Shown piece by piece: positions 27,539 to 37,056 of a stretch of DNA of 64,000 nucleotides (position 1 is its first letter; every line of letters begins with the position of its first letter). The DNA lies in NCBI GenBank assembly GCA_002170485.2, contig NHDZ02000118.1, positions 62,001 to 126,000 of the forward strand, read 5' to 3'. The translations under genes and the position numbers were made by a program. The stretch comes from MED660 sp002691025. GTDB taxonomy: Bacteria > Myxococcota_A > UBA9160 > UBA4427. The notes below the pieces were generated by a model. The model was not told the DNA's origin and did not search any database. It worked only from the letters and a program-made list of their open reading frames with translations.

Positions 27539-28777
27539 TCAGCCCAATTCGATCGGTATCGCCTCATAACGGTGCCAGAAAGGCATCCGCTGAAGCCGGA
27601 GGTCTGCCGGATCCACCGCCAAGCGGAGCCTCGGGTTCCTCTCCAACAGGGTCTGGACAGCAATTCGCACTTCCATTCTCGCCAATTGGGCACCGAGGCA
27701 GAAATGGGAACCGTGACCAAAAGCCAGATGGTGATTCGGGTTTCGTCCGATATCGAAACGTTCGGGTTGCTCGAAAGCATCGGGATCGTGATTGGCGGCA
27801 CCCCAAAGCGGAATAACCGGGGCGCCCTTTGGAATCCTCACTCCATGCAAGACAATATCTTCGGTCGCATAGGCCTGCTTTGAGCCATGGACAGGTCCGC
27901 AAAAACGCAACATCTCTTCGACCGCTGAATCGATCAACGCAGGCTCCGCACGAAGCCGAGCCAACTGATCTGGATGCTGGAGGAGCGCCAGTACGCCGTT
28001 TGCAATCATATGTGTCGTCGTTTCAAACCCGGCCATGATCAGCAAGAAGAGCATGGCCAGTAATTCATCATCACTGAGCCTGGCCCCCTCTTCTTCTTCG
28101 TCGAGCAGATAGGTCAGGATGTCTTCGCCCGGATCTGATTTCTTTCGATCGATCACTTCACGCATGAAACGTGAAATCTTGCGAAGATCCCAGAAGATGC
28201 TTCTCAGGACGCTCCAACCCGAAAGTCCCTCACTGAGAATGCGAACCGTATTCTGGAACGAGGGCATCTCCGATTCAGACACACCGACGATCTGGGCGAT
28301 CACCGCTGACGGAATGGGCTTGCAGTAGTCGGAAAGAAGATCGACCTTCCCTCTGGGCTCGATGGAATCAAGAAGCCCAGCGGAAAACTCCCGGACTTGA
28401 CCACTCACACGCTCAATCGCACTCGGTCGAAAAGAGCGGTTGACCATATTCCGGAGTCGACGGTGCTCGGGGTCATCTTCGACGATCATGCTCAACGCGA
28501 CGGCCATGACGGACCTCGGTAGCGGAATCGGAAAGCGACTCTTGCCCGTGGCCGTTGTACGATTCCGAGCCAGGCGAGGATCTGTCACGATATCGATGCA
28601 ATCCTGATAACGGGAAACCGCATATATCTCGAGGCCTGCCATCTTGACTCGACAGACCGGGGCTTCTTCGCGCATCTGGGCATAGATTTCGTACTTCGAT
28701 TCGGCAAACGTGCGACTTCCCATCTTGAGAGGCTGTCGAAGAGCCTCCTTTCCAACGGCCTGCGTCGCTGCTGCCAT
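27539..28777 (-). CDS. Cytochrome P450
   Basis: 412-residue soluble bacterial P450. The I-helix oxygen motif is AGFETTTH, the ExxR helix lies before it is followed by meander sequence, and the heme-binding loop is AFGHGSHFCLGAQLAR with the proximal Cys. The start ATG has GAGGAGG eight bases upstream; a GTG nine bases earlier is in frame but lies within that ribosome site. No ferredoxin or reductase gene is adjacent, so it must borrow electron partners. Substrate unknown. It is divergent from the GH1 gene. Confidence 0.92.
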   Translation of the reverse strand: MAAATQAVGKEALRQPLKMGSRTFAESKYEIYAQMREEAPVCRVKMAGLEIYAVSRYQDCIDIVTDPRLARNRTTATGKSRFPIPLPRSVMAVALSMIVEDDPEHRRLRNMVNRSFRPSAIERVSGQVREFSAGLLDSIEPRGKVDLLSDYCKPIPSAVIAQIVGVSESEMPSFQNTVRILSEGLSGWSVLRSIFWDLRKISRFMREVIDRKKSDPGEDILTYLLDEEEEGARLSDDELLAMLFLLIMAGFETTTHMIANGVLALLQHPDQLARLRAEPALIDSAVEEMLRFCGPVHGSKQAYATEDIVLHGVRIPKGAPVIPLWGAANHDPDAFEQPERFDIGRNPNHHLAFGHGSHFCLGAQLARMEVRIAVQTLLERNPRLRLAVDPADLRLQRMPFWHRYEAIPIELG

Positions 28778-29003
28778 GCGATCCACCTCCTCTGGTCTGA
28801 CTCCGGCCAGGACATTGACCTTGAAAACATCCTGAAGTGGCCTTATGCAAACATGTGGACGAACTTAGCCTATCCTCCATCTGCGAGACATCAGGACCCC
28901 GACAGCGAAGTGAAGGCAGTGGATTGATCCAGAAGGGCGACCCGATACCTACACGCTTCATCCATCCAGGAATCCCAGCCTGCATCACAGAAAGAGATGA
29001 GCC

Positions 29004-30359
29004 ATGGCCAGAATCGAATTCCCCCCTGCCTTTCGTTGGGGAGCCTCTACGGCCTCCTACCAGATCGAAGGCGGGTGGCGCGAAGATGAAAAAGGGGAAT
29101 CCATCTGGGATCGGTTTTCCCACACGCCGGGACGAATCAAGAACGGCGACACTGGAGACATAGCGTGCGATTCCTATCATCGTTTTGAGGACGACATCGC
29201 CCTGCTTCAGGAGATGAATCTCTCGAGCTATCGGTTCTCGATTGCCTGGCCGAGGATCCAGCCGTCGGGTCGGGGAAAAGCGAACTCAAAGGGCCTCGAC
29301 TACTACGGACGACTCACCGATGCCCTGCTCGGAGCTGGAATCAGGCCTTTCCCGACCCTCTACCACTGGGATCTACCTCAGGCCCTCGAAGACGCAGGCG
29401 GATGGCCTCACCGGGATACGGCCGGACGCTTTACCGACTACGCGGAAATCATGATTTCCGCGCTGGGAGACCGGATCTCAGACTGGATCATCTTCAACGA
29501 GCCTGCCGTTTTTACGGCCTTGGGTTACTACCTGGGCACTCATGCACCCGGCCGGAGTAGCCTCGAAGATCTGCTGCGTGCGAGTCACACCGTGAACCTG
29601 GCTCAAGGTCAAGCCTTTGCCGCCATGAAAGCCACGCGATCCGATAGCTTCATCGGAACCGCTCACAGTATGTCATCGTGTGAACCTGCCGGTGACAAAG
29701 AGGCCGATCTACAAGCCGCAGAACGCTGGCATGGACTGAGCAACCTGCTCTTTCTTGAACCGGCGCTGAATGGGAAGTATCCGGATATCTTTCCAGACGG
29801 TCCACCTCTAGACGAAATGGGTTTCCAGGATGGGGACATGGAGCAGATCCGAGCGCCCATGGATTTCGTGGGCATCAACCTGTACTCCCGTACGCGGGTC
29901 ACTGCACAAAGCGGAGGCCCGCTGAATATAGGAGCAGTCCCCGTCCCGGTTGAAAATGACGATTCGAGTTCCATCACCGATATCGGCTGGGAGGTATGGC
30001 CGGACGCCCTCTATGACATGCTGATGCGGATCACAAACGACTACGACAGGCCCATCATCGAAGTCACCGAAAACGGGTGCGCCTACAACGACTCCCCGGA
30101 CCATCAGGGCGTGATCCAGGACTCACGCCGAACCCGGTTCTTCCAGGGCTACCTGGAAGCCGTGGCCCGAGCCATCTCCGACGGAGCCGATGTCAGGGGT
30201 TACCACGCCTGGTCGCTCCTCGACAATTTCGAGTGGGCGGAAGGATACGGGCAACGGTTCGGCTTGAGTTGGGTCGACTTCAAGACGGGCCAACGCACCC
30301 TCAAGGAATCCGGTCGTTGGTATGGAACCCTAGCCGCAGAGAACGGATTCTCGACCTGA
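29004..30359 (+). CDS. GH1 beta-glucosidase
   Basis: Retaining glycoside hydrolase of family 1, 451 residues, no signal peptide, so cytosolic. It begins with the family start FRWGASTASYQIEGG. Acid/base Glu166 is in FNEP and nucleophile Glu356 in TENG. YRFSIAWPRI and WSLLDNFEWAEGY (substrate-binding Trp/Glu) are present. It should split beta-glucosides or beta-galactosides. No transporter or sugar regulator lies beside it. Confidence 0.94.
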   Translation: MARIEFPPAFRWGASTASYQIEGGWREDEKGESIWDRFSHTPGRIKNGDTGDIACDSYHRFEDDIALLQEMNLSSYRFSIAWPRIQPSGRGKANSKGLDYYGRLTDALLGAGIRPFPTLYHWDLPQALEDAGGWPHRDTAGRFTDYAEIMISALGDRISDWIIFNEPAVFTALGYYLGTHAPGRSSLEDLLRASHTVNLAQGQAFAAMKATRSDSFIGTAHSMSSCEPAGDKEADLQAAERWHGLSNLLFLEPALNGKYPDIFPDGPPLDEMGFQDGDMEQIRAPMDFVGINLYSRTRVTAQSGGPLNIGAVPVPVENDDSSSITDIGWEVWPDALYDMLMRITNDYDRPIIEVTENGCAYNDSPDHQGVIQDSRRTRFFQGYLEAVARAISDGADVRGYHAWSLLDNFEWAEGYGQRFGLSWVDFKTGQRTLKESGRWYGTLAAENGFST

Positions 30360-30468
30360 TGGGGGACTGGAGTCGGGTTTTCTGTGCCAAATCCGATGTA
30401 AACCCCTAGCCTCCCAGACAGTCAAGACTCCACGCTACGTTTCTTCCACCCATCAGGAGAACATTCAA

Positions 30469-30849
30469 ATGAGCGTACTCATCATCTGTCTCTTCATCGG
30501 AGCCATTCTCCCGATTGCTCTTTCCTGGGTCGGCGGCTACTTCCGGATGCAGCAATTCGGAAAGGTCGACAACAAGAATCCGAGAGCCCAATCGGCGGGA
30601 CTCGAAGACACAGGAGCCCGAGCGGTTGCGGCCCAGCAAAATGCCTGGGAAGCCCTGGCCCTCTTCACTGCGGGCGTGGTGGCCTTTCACGCTCGTGAAT
30701 CTGTCTCTGATATCGCTGGCATTCTCGCCATGGTGTGGGTGGCGGCGCGTGTGCTGCACGCGATCTTCTATTTGATTGACCTGGATGTCCTGCGAAGCCT
30801 CGCCTTCATGGTCTCCCTGGGCTGTTCGCTCGCCCTTTTCTTCATATAG
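30469..30849 (+). CDS. MAPEG family membrane protein
   Basis: 126 residues with about four transmembrane helices. The loop GKVDNKNPRAQSAGLEDTGARAVAAQQNAWEA fits the MAPEG glutathione/eicosanoid family, including the Asn/Arg-rich first loop. Bacterial members are small inner-membrane proteins, some with glutathione-transferase activity; the function here is unknown. A CAGGAGAAC precedes the ATG. Confidence 0.85.
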   Translation: MSVLIICLFIGAILPIALSWVGGYFRMQQFGKVDNKNPRAQSAGLEDTGARAVAAQQNAWEALALFTAGVVAFHARESVSDIAGILAMVWVAARVLHAIFYLIDLDVLRSLAFMVSLGCSLALFFI

Positions 30850-30978
30850 AGATCGAGAGCCACACCCACTCAAAAACGAAGTCGGGACCCGATTCCGGAC
30901 TCCCTCTTCAGGGTTGCTTCCTCAAGAAGAGGAAGCCGGGATGGATCCCGAACTGAAACATTTGAATTTGGAAAACCG

Positions 30979-31371
30979 GTGTGCGAACCTCGCCCCATGG
31001 AAAATCTTCCGGGCGACGAAATAGCGGGTGAGGCAGAGACCAGCGAAACGGGTCTTTCGTGGTACGACATGAAAGAGGGAGACGGCGCTCAGCCCGCCGG
31101 ACCGACGAGTTCAGTAGAGGTCCATTACACGGGCTGGCTCCTCGATGGAACCAAATTCGATAGCAGCGTAGACCGGGGAGAATCCATCTCGTTCCCCCTC
31201 AACGCAGTCATCGCTGGTTGGAGCGAAGGCGTCGCCTCGATGAAAGTAGGAGGGAAGAGGAAACTCTTGATCCCTGCCCATCTCGGATATGGCGACCAGG
31301 GCGCGCCTCCCGTGATTCCGCCCGGGGCCACGCTCGTCTTTGATGTCGAACTGCTCGACATCACTGATTGA
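30979..31371 (+). CDS. FKBP-type peptidyl-prolyl isomerase
   Basis: 130 residues with one complete FKBP domain: VEVHYTGWLLDGTKFDSS, GWSEGVASMKVGGKRKLLIPAHLGYG and IPPGATLVFDVELL. It catalyses proline cis-trans isomerisation during folding. No signal peptide is apparent. The GTG used here and an ATG six codons later are both possible, and neither has a strong ribosome site, so the first residues are uncertain. It stands alone, convergent with the SDR gene. Confidence 0.88.
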   Translation: MCEPRPMENLPGDEIAGEAETSETGLSWYDMKEGDGAQPAGPTSSVEVHYTGWLLDGTKFDSSVDRGESISFPLNAVIAGWSEGVASMKVGGKRKLLIPAHLGYGDQGAPPVIPPGATLVFDVELLDITD

Positions 31372-31415
31372 GGCAGCTTCCAGCGTTCATCCCATAGCTT
31401 CGCTCGTGTCCCGGC

Positions 31416-32279
31416 CTACTTGGCGAAGACCTCATGGCCCTCTTCGGGCATCGCCGGGTCATCCCCGTCCATGATCGCCTGCATGCGCTCTTTCACCGCT
31501 TTGCGGTGATTGGTATGGGTGTGGATGTAGAATGTGCCGTCCAGGATGGCGGCATGGACACGAGCCGCCACGTCATCCGCCGACATACCCACTTCCAGTT
31601 GCTTCCGGTACATCTCCGACGTTCCGTCCGAGTCTTCCGGCGAATAATCCATGCTTGTATTGGAAAGCTCTTCTGGACGATTCCTCTCGGATTCCCAGAT
31701 GCGGGTATTCACGTGACCCGGACACAACACAGAGACACCGACCTGGCTGCCCAACCCCGTCAACTCATGATGCAGTGTCTCGGAAAGAGTCACGACACCA
31801 TGCTTCGTCACGTTGTAAGGGCCCATGCCCGGCATGGAAACCACCCCCGCCATGGAGGCCGTGTTGACGATATGGCCTTCATCCTGCGCCACCAGATGCC
31901 TCCCGAATACCCGAATCCCGTGAATCACACCCCATAGGTTCGGACGAAGGGAAAACTCCCAATCCTCCGTGGTCAGCTCCCACATCAGTCCGCCTGAACC
32001 AACACCGGCGTTGTTGCAGACCACATGCACCGCACCAAAATGGTCCAGCACGCGATCCGCCAGCCTGTCCATGCTTTGAGCATCCGAAACATCGAGTCTC
32101 TGTCCAAGAACTTCGACGCCGGCCTCCTCAAAGCGACGACCCGCTTGATCCAGGGCACCTTCTTCAACATCCACCAGAGCCAGCTTCATGCCCTCATCGG
32201 CAAATTTCGTCGCCATGGCGAGTCCGATCCCACTCGCCCCGCCCGTGATGACGGCCACTTTTCCACTCAGATTCTTCAT
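31416..32279 (-). CDS. SDR family oxidoreductase, last gene of catabolic cluster
   Basis: 287-residue short-chain dehydrogenase. TGGASGIG binds the cofactor; NNAG, Ser in NTASMAG and YNVTK complete the site. The sequence after LVDVEEG suggests NAD, as an acidic residue ends the second strand. The longer C-terminus (TFYIHTHTNHRKAVKERMQ) is typical of SDRs found with P450 and acyl-CoA genes. It is the last of six minus-strand genes, 50 bases after DUF3237, and probably oxidises an alcohol made earlier in that pathway. Confidence 0.9.
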   Translation of the reverse strand: MKNLSGKVAVITGGASGIGLAMATKFADEGMKLALVDVEEGALDQAGRRFEEAGVEVLGQRLDVSDAQSMDRLADRVLDHFGAVHVVCNNAGVGSGGLMWELTTEDWEFSLRPNLWGVIHGIRVFGRHLVAQDEGHIVNTASMAGVVSMPGMGPYNVTKHGVVTLSETLHHELTGLGSQVGVSVLCPGHVNTRIWESERNRPEELSNTSMDYSPEDSDGTSEMYRKQLEVGMSADDVAARVHAAILDGTFYIHTHTNHRKAVKERMQAIMDGDDPAMPEEGHEVFAK

Positions 32280-32329
32280 TCAAGGTCCCCTTCAACGGAT
32301 TTCAATCAAGATGAGTCTCAGCGGCCCGA

Positions 32330-32785
32330 TCAGCCATGAGCGACTTCATGGATGGCGTACTCCACACAGTCCGGATGCATCCGCCCCTCCCCCACAGCAA
32401 TGGTCTTCGAGAGCCATGCATACTTCGGGTCACTCGATTCAAAGCGCACCTGGGTCAGAAAGAGGTTGTCGCCAAATTCAGTGGACCGGCCTTCCGAAAT
32501 CGCACTCATGGCCGTCTCATTGAAATCCATCACGCCCGAATAGTGGACATAGATATAGGCACCATCCTCGGTCTGGAGAAGCAAGCGGACATCCGGCTGA
32601 CCCAGCCCCTCCTCCCCCTGGAGAAACCATTCGCCGCCGCCCGGCAAGACCTGACCCTTGAGACGGTCTCCTTCGAATTCCCCGCCGCTGGCGTTGTAGA
32701 TCGTCCTTGTTCCAGTCAATACCTTCCCCACCGCGACGGGGGCTTCTACACGAACGACGAGCTTCATCAAATGAATGAGTTTCAC
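32330..32785 (-). CDS. DUF3237 protein
   Basis: 151 residues of DUF3237, small beta-rich proteins of unknown reaction often found near catabolic genes. Family-like parts are GTRTIYNASGGEFEGDRLKGQVLPGGGEW and YIYVHYSG, plus FLTQVRFES. The start is GTG with GGGAG six bases upstream; the ATG six codons in is less well placed. It lies between the P450 and the SDR in the six-gene cluster, so a lipocalin-like or isomerase role on the pathway intermediate is possible. Confidence 0.83.
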   Translation of the reverse strand: MKLIHLMKLVVRVEAPVAVGKVLTGTRTIYNASGGEFEGDRLKGQVLPGGGEWFLQGEEGLGQPDVRLLLQTEDGAYIYVHYSGVMDFNETAMSAISEGRSTEFGDNLFLTQVRFESSDPKYAWLSKTIAVGEGRMHPDCVEYAIHEVAHG

Positions 32786-32915
32786 AAACCTCTCCCTTCA
32801 GTCAGAGTGTCTTCCAGAACGTGGGCCCCAGGAATCTTGACAAGCCACAGATCCAGATGCAAGCGATCTCCATCACGGAGAAACGGAGTGACGAACGCAG
32901 GTCGTCGAATACGGA

Positions 32916-34172
32916 TCATGCCACCGACTCAAAAAGAAGGGGGATCGAGGCGGGGCCTCGAATGACCGGATTACTTCGGAAAGGAACGTCTTCAAACGAA
33001 CACGCGAGCCTGATGTCCTCAAACGAAGCCAGGAAGTGACCGAGCGCAATCTCGATCTCCAGACGAGCCAGCTGCGCCCCGATGCAGAAATGACGCCCGA
33101 TCCCGAAGGCACTCAAATCCCGGGGCTCACGGGTGATATCGAATTGATCGCAGTCTGGCATGAACAAGGGATCCCGCTGAGCGCTTGCCACGGATATGTA
33201 GACGGCTTGGCCCGCACGAACCTTCTTTCCCCGGATGTCCGTATCCTTCTTGGCGTAACGGCGAAGAAAGCGACCCGGCATCTCGTAGCGCACCATCTCA
33301 TAAGCGGCATTGAACCTGCAGGATGGATCTTCCTTGAAGCGTTTCATCTGATCCGGATGACGCAGCAACTCCAACATCCCAAAGGACAACGAATTGGCCG
33401 TGGTCTCAGCCCCCGCAACCAGCAGCGCTGAAATCAACGAAAGGATTTCATCCGTATTGAAACGATCCCCTTCGTGCTCCACCTGGACCAGATGGCTCAT
33501 CAGGTCATCGGTGGGCTTCCGCCTCTTCTCTTCCATCCACTCGGCAATCTCCGCCAGATACCCTTCCATCAGGTGAATGGACCGAAGCTGGGTGGCTTCA
33601 TCGATCATGGGATTGAAGGCCACCACAACGGCATCGGCCAGCTTCTTGAAACGCATTTCCCGATCGCTGTTTCCGGGAATGCCGAGAAGCCGACTGATCA
33701 CTCCGATGGGATAGGGAGAAGCGATTTCAGTCACGAAATCACACTCCCGGCGGCCTCGCAGGGGGGCCATGACCTCCTCGATCAGGGAAGTCATGAGAGG
33801 CTGAATGGTTCGCACGGCTCGCCTACTCAGCGCCTTGAAGGCAAGCTTGCGGATGCGGGCATGCTGGGCTCCCTCCACAGAAAGAATGCTCGAATCCCGT
33901 ATGCGCAGAACAGGATGATTGCGAACCTCTTCCGCCGGTTCGATGAAGTACTCCCAGTGAACCTCATTCGGCGAAAATCGATCCTCATCGGCCAGCACAG
34001 ACACGATGTCATCATGACGAGTCAAGAACCAGCCGCGCGCCTGGGGCCACCAGTAGACCGGTTCGTGTTCTCGCAAGTTCGCAAGGATCGGATAGGGGTC
34101 GCGATCAAAATCAGACGACATGGGATCAAATACGAAATCTTGATGATCCGGTTGAATCAGATGCTCAGACAT
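32916..34172 (-). CDS. Cytochrome P450 of the catabolic cluster
   Basis: 418-residue P450. I-helix VAGAETTAN, and heme loop AFGIGRHFCIGAQLARLEIEI with the proximal Cys. Its opening (DFVFDPMSSDFDRDPYPILANLREHEPVYWWP) is like CYP families that oxidise steroids, terpenes or aromatics, but no substrate can be named. I prefer the internal ATG (MSEHLIQPDHQ) with a GGTGG upstream; a start at 34211 is possible. It is the central gene of the minus-strand cluster and a likely first or second oxidation step. Confidence 0.92.
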   Translation of the reverse strand: MSEHLIQPDHQDFVFDPMSSDFDRDPYPILANLREHEPVYWWPQARGWFLTRHDDIVSVLADEDRFSPNEVHWEYFIEPAEEVRNHPVLRIRDSSILSVEGAQHARIRKLAFKALSRRAVRTIQPLMTSLIEEVMAPLRGRRECDFVTEIASPYPIGVISRLLGIPGNSDREMRFKKLADAVVVAFNPMIDEATQLRSIHLMEGYLAEIAEWMEEKRRKPTDDLMSHLVQVEHEGDRFNTDEILSLISALLVAGAETTANSLSFGMLELLRHPDQMKRFKEDPSCRFNAAYEMVRYEMPGRFLRRYAKKDTDIRGKKVRAGQAVYISVASAQRDPLFMPDCDQFDITREPRDLSAFGIGRHFCIGAQLARLEIEIALGHFLASFEDIRLACSFEDVPFRSNPVIRGPASIPLLFESVA

Positions 34173-34283
34173 GAAAAACCACCCATCCTGGATCTTGAAT
34201 TCCGCCCGCATGAGACTTCAAAGAAAACCCGGCCACACCCTGCAAAGCGAGAGCATCGCAAGATTCTCCTAGAGCACAACGAC

Positions 34284-34883
34284 TCAAGATGCGAGCGGAT
34301 TATTGTAGAAGAGCTCGGGGACTTCATCAGGCGCAAGCTTGATGATGTCCTCCTTCGTAAGGGGGCCATCTGAATACGCTTGCTCCCCGGACCCCATCCC
34401 ATCTTCATCAAAAGTAAAGAACACACAGGTCCTCTTCGTGATCTGATACACCGCGTCCTCGTCATCGACGGCGATCTGGAAGAGAGGCTCAAGCAAGGCT
34501 CCAGGGTAGAGCTGGTGCACCAGACCCTCCACCGCCAATGCGTCATCACCCACCACCAACTTCTCGACTTCGAAGTGGATGATATAGATGTTCGCCTCGA
34601 TCAAACCACGATAGTGGGTCTCGAGTTCAGCGTAGGACTGAGGAGCACCGAATTGCGAGCCGTACGTCGCGTAGGCCTGCTCCTTGCGGGAGCAGGTCGC
34701 CATCAGTGCCTCGTAATCCCCGGAAGCTTCGGCCTGGGCGTGATCAATGAAATTCTGGAGAACCTGACGTCGCCGCGGCTCCTTGATGGTCTCGAGGTGA
34801 CGCCGAGCCACCTTGGCGACGGCCTCCGTATCAAAGTTCTTCATATCCATGGGTTTGTTTTCAAGAATATGACCGATGTACAT
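34284..34883 (-). CDS. SnoaL/NTF2-like protein
   Basis: 199 residues. The middle (FIDHAQAEASGDYEALMATC, YRGLIEANIYIIHFEVEKLVVGDDALAVEG) fits a SnoaL/NTF2-like cone, a fold used for isomerases, dehydratases and hydrolases. The ATG has GAGGAG five bases before it; the frame stays open upstream into the lyase gene, but that part is not family-like. No catalytic dyad is obvious by eye. It lies between the lyase and P450 in the cluster and may act on the same intermediate. Confidence 0.72.
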   Translation of the reverse strand: MYIGHILENKPMDMKNFDTEAVAKVARRHLETIKEPRRRQVLQNFIDHAQAEASGDYEALMATCSRKEQAYATYGSQFGAPQSYAELETHYRGLIEANIYIIHFEVEKLVVGDDALAVEGLVHQLYPGALLEPLFQIAVDDEDAVYQITKRTCVFFTFDEDGMGSGEQAYSDGPLTKEDIIKLAPDEVPELFYNNPLAS

Positions 34884-34950
34884 CTCTTCTCCTCTGATGC
34901 CTGCTCCTAACGTGAAGTCAGGGTTCTGCGGATCATCATGTCGCAACCAC

Positions 34951-35811
34951 TCAATCAGACCGATACCGCGCCTGCTCGGCGTCATACCCATCGAAGCCTA
35001 CGATCTCCCGCAGATCGGCGAAGTCGAGCTTCACGGCAGGCGATCGACCCTCGGCCAATTCAGAAAGGGCTTCATTCATGGCTTGAATGGCACGGGAAAG
35101 AAGAGTCAAGGGATAGGCCGCAATCCTGTATCCGAGTGACTCGAGTTGCGAGGGCTCGAGGACCGGGGTGCTGCCCTGCTCCACCATATTCACCATTTTC
35201 GGCCCCGGAACTTCACGGCATACCTTTTCCATTTCAGCTTCCGTGTGAGGGGCTTCAAAAAAAGTCAGATCCACGCCCAGATCCGCGAATGCCTGACATC
35301 GCCACAAGGCTTCATCGAAGCCAAGTTCCTTCCGGGCATCGGTTCTCGCCATGATCAGGGTCTTCGCGCCCTCTTCACGCGCATCCACCGCGGCTCTGAC
35401 CCGGGCCAGCGCCTCAGAGCGAGACACCACTTCTTTTCCAAGCGTATGACCGCACCGTTTCGGGGCCAACTGATCTTCGATGGTGACACAGGAAAAGCCG
35501 GCTGATGCGTAACCGTGAACGGTGCGCTTGGTATTCACGGGATTTCCATATCCCGTATCCGCGTCTCCAATGACGGGAATGGAGACGGCCTCGCAGATAT
35601 TCCTGCCCTGATCAACCATCTCCCCATAGGAGATGAGTCCTGTATCGGGCAGACCCAATCGCGTGGCACTCACCGCGAAACCGCTCATGAACGTGAGAGA
35701 AAAACCCGCTCGCTCGATCAGGCGAGCGGAAAGAGCATCAAAGCAACAAGGCATGACATGGAGTCGTTCCTCTTCAAGCAAATCGCGCAGATCGTTCGAT
35801 GAACCAGCCAT
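34951..35811 (-). CDS. Isocitrate lyase/PEP mutase family enzyme
   Basis: 286 residues of the ICL/PEPM barrel, which breaks or isomerises C-C or P-C bonds next to a carboxylate. Metal and substrate motifs are DADTGYGN and TIEDQ, and the flexible loop is KRCGH (catalytic Cys). This pattern fits methylisocitrate lyase, oxaloacetate decarboxylase or dimethylmalate lyase; the loop alone does not choose. An ATG eight codons inside the frame has a good AGGAGAG. It follows the LLM gene by 57 bases, so it is likely the second gene of the cluster. Confidence 0.88.
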   Translation of the reverse strand: MAGSSNDLRDLLEEERLHVMPCCFDALSARLIERAGFSLTFMSGFAVSATRLGLPDTGLISYGEMVDQGRNICEAVSIPVIGDADTGYGNPVNTKRTVHGYASAGFSCVTIEDQLAPKRCGHTLGKEVVSRSEALARVRAAVDAREEGAKTLIMARTDARKELGFDEALWRCQAFADLGVDLTFFEAPHTEAEMEKVCREVPGPKMVNMVEQGSTPVLEPSQLESLGYRIAAYPLTLLSRAIQAMNEALSELAEGRSPAVKLDFADLREIVGFDGYDAEQARYRSD

Positions 35812-35868
35812 GATGCGACTCTCTCCTCCCATCTCGATGAGGGTAGAACCTGATGTTCAGGCCCACGT

Positions 35869-36780
35869 CTATTCGTANAGAGCAAAAAGCTCCTCAAAGG
35901 CCTTCATTTGATTGCCCTCGGCGGACGACGGAACCAGGATGGGCGTTGTGATCCCCGCTTCCATCCACGCCTCCACCCCTTCACGTACTTCGTCCGGCGT
36001 GCCATAAAGAGTGCAATCCGACAGCCATCGATCACTCATGAGTCCAGGCAATCGGTCCCTCTCACCGTTTGCGAGAGCCTCTTCGATGGCTTCCATCTCT
36101 TCCACGTAACCCGCNTCCTTCCAATAGTTCCGATAGTTCGGAAGCGTCAGATAGAAGCGCAGCGTCTTTCGATTGACCGCAGCCGCAGCGGCCCGATCGG
36201 TGTTGATGCAGGTCGGGATCATGCATCCCCTGAAAAAAGGATCCTTTGCGCCGGCCGGGGCCGGAAGACAAGCCAGTGATGTTTCCATGTGCGAGCGGGC
36301 TCCGTTGGCGAAAACAAGGCCCTCCGCCAACTCGCCTGCCAGAGCGACCATTTTCTTGCGCATTCCCGCAAGGATCAACGGAGGCTGCTCACCCGTTCTG
36401 GGCACCGCTCGCCAGGCCTCGACGAAGCTACGCATGCTCGCCAGGGGGCGCCCTCCTTGGACGCCCATGTTCTTGAGCATCACCTCATGACTCACGCCCA
36501 CCCCGAAGCGGAAGCGCCCCGCTGAAAGCTCATGAATCATGGAAGTNGTCGATGCATAATCAAAAGCTGTTCGTGTATAGATATTCGAGATCGCAGTCCC
36601 GAAGGGGATACGGTCCGTCTCCAGAGCCAGAGCCAGGCAGAGTCCCAGCGCATCCCCCACACTGGCGCAGTAAATCCCTGAATAACCTCGCTTTTCAATC
36701 TCCTGGGCCAACTCCAGACTGGCCCGGCGACGTTTCGGAACGGCCGCAATCGCAACGGCGGGAAGATCTCTTTCGCTCAT
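35869..36780 (-). CDS. LLM-class flavin/F420 oxidoreductase, first gene of cluster
   Basis: 303 residues of the luciferase-like monooxygenase fold. Visible parts are YCASVGDALGLCLALALETDRIPFGTAISNIYTRT, HELSAGRFRFGVGVSH and a late TLYGTPDEVREGVEAWMEAGI. It should use F420 or FMN; which one is not clear. The ATG has AGGAGG 11 bases upstream; the open frame extends to 37008 without family character. It is the first gene of the six-gene minus-strand cluster, divergent from amtB across a 439-base gap. Two ambiguous bases lie in the last third. Confidence 0.87.
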   Translation of the reverse strand: MSERDLPAVAIAAVPKRRRASLELAQEIEKRGYSGIYCASVGDALGLCLALALETDRIPFGTAISNIYTRTAFDYASXTSMIHELSAGRFRFGVGVSHEVMLKNMGVQGGRPLASMRSFVEAWRAVPRTGEQPPLILAGMRKKMVALAGELAEGLVFANGARSHMETSLACLPAPAGAKDPFFRGCMIPTCINTDRAAAAAVNRKTLRFYLTLPNYRNYWKXAGYVEEMEAIEEALANGERDRLPGLMSDRWLSDCTLYGTPDEVREGVEAWMEAGITTPILVPSSAEGNQMKAFEELFAXYE

Positions 36781-37056
36781 CGGTATGACGGCCTCCTGGT
36801 TNCCTGGNGTTCTTGGAACCGAAAGCCTAGGCGCTCTTGTCNGCTTCTGCTCGATGACANCCNACAAAGCCGGTGACGGAGCCGGGATTGCCCTCGAGGG
36901 ACGAAAAGCNGCGTCCATGAGACCTTCTGCCCTTCCCTTGGTCACGCGCTGCCCAAGCGATAAGCGACACGGACCTCCAAAGTGACACCCCTGCGTGCGT
37001 CTGCCCATGAAACCAACCCCAAGACGATCCGAGAAGTTTTCATCCCACGCCCACGC
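36781..37056. other. Divergent promoter region between LLM cluster and amtB
   Basis: No credible gene. It should hold the promoter for the six-gene minus-strand cluster and the activator sites of the amtB promoter. I could not pick out a convincing pair of NtrC boxes. Several ambiguous bases near 36800-36910 limit reading. Confidence 0.5.

Noticed and set aside
33474..34373. 299-codon plus-strand reading frame
   Set aside because: It is antisense to the cluster P450 and has no family pattern.
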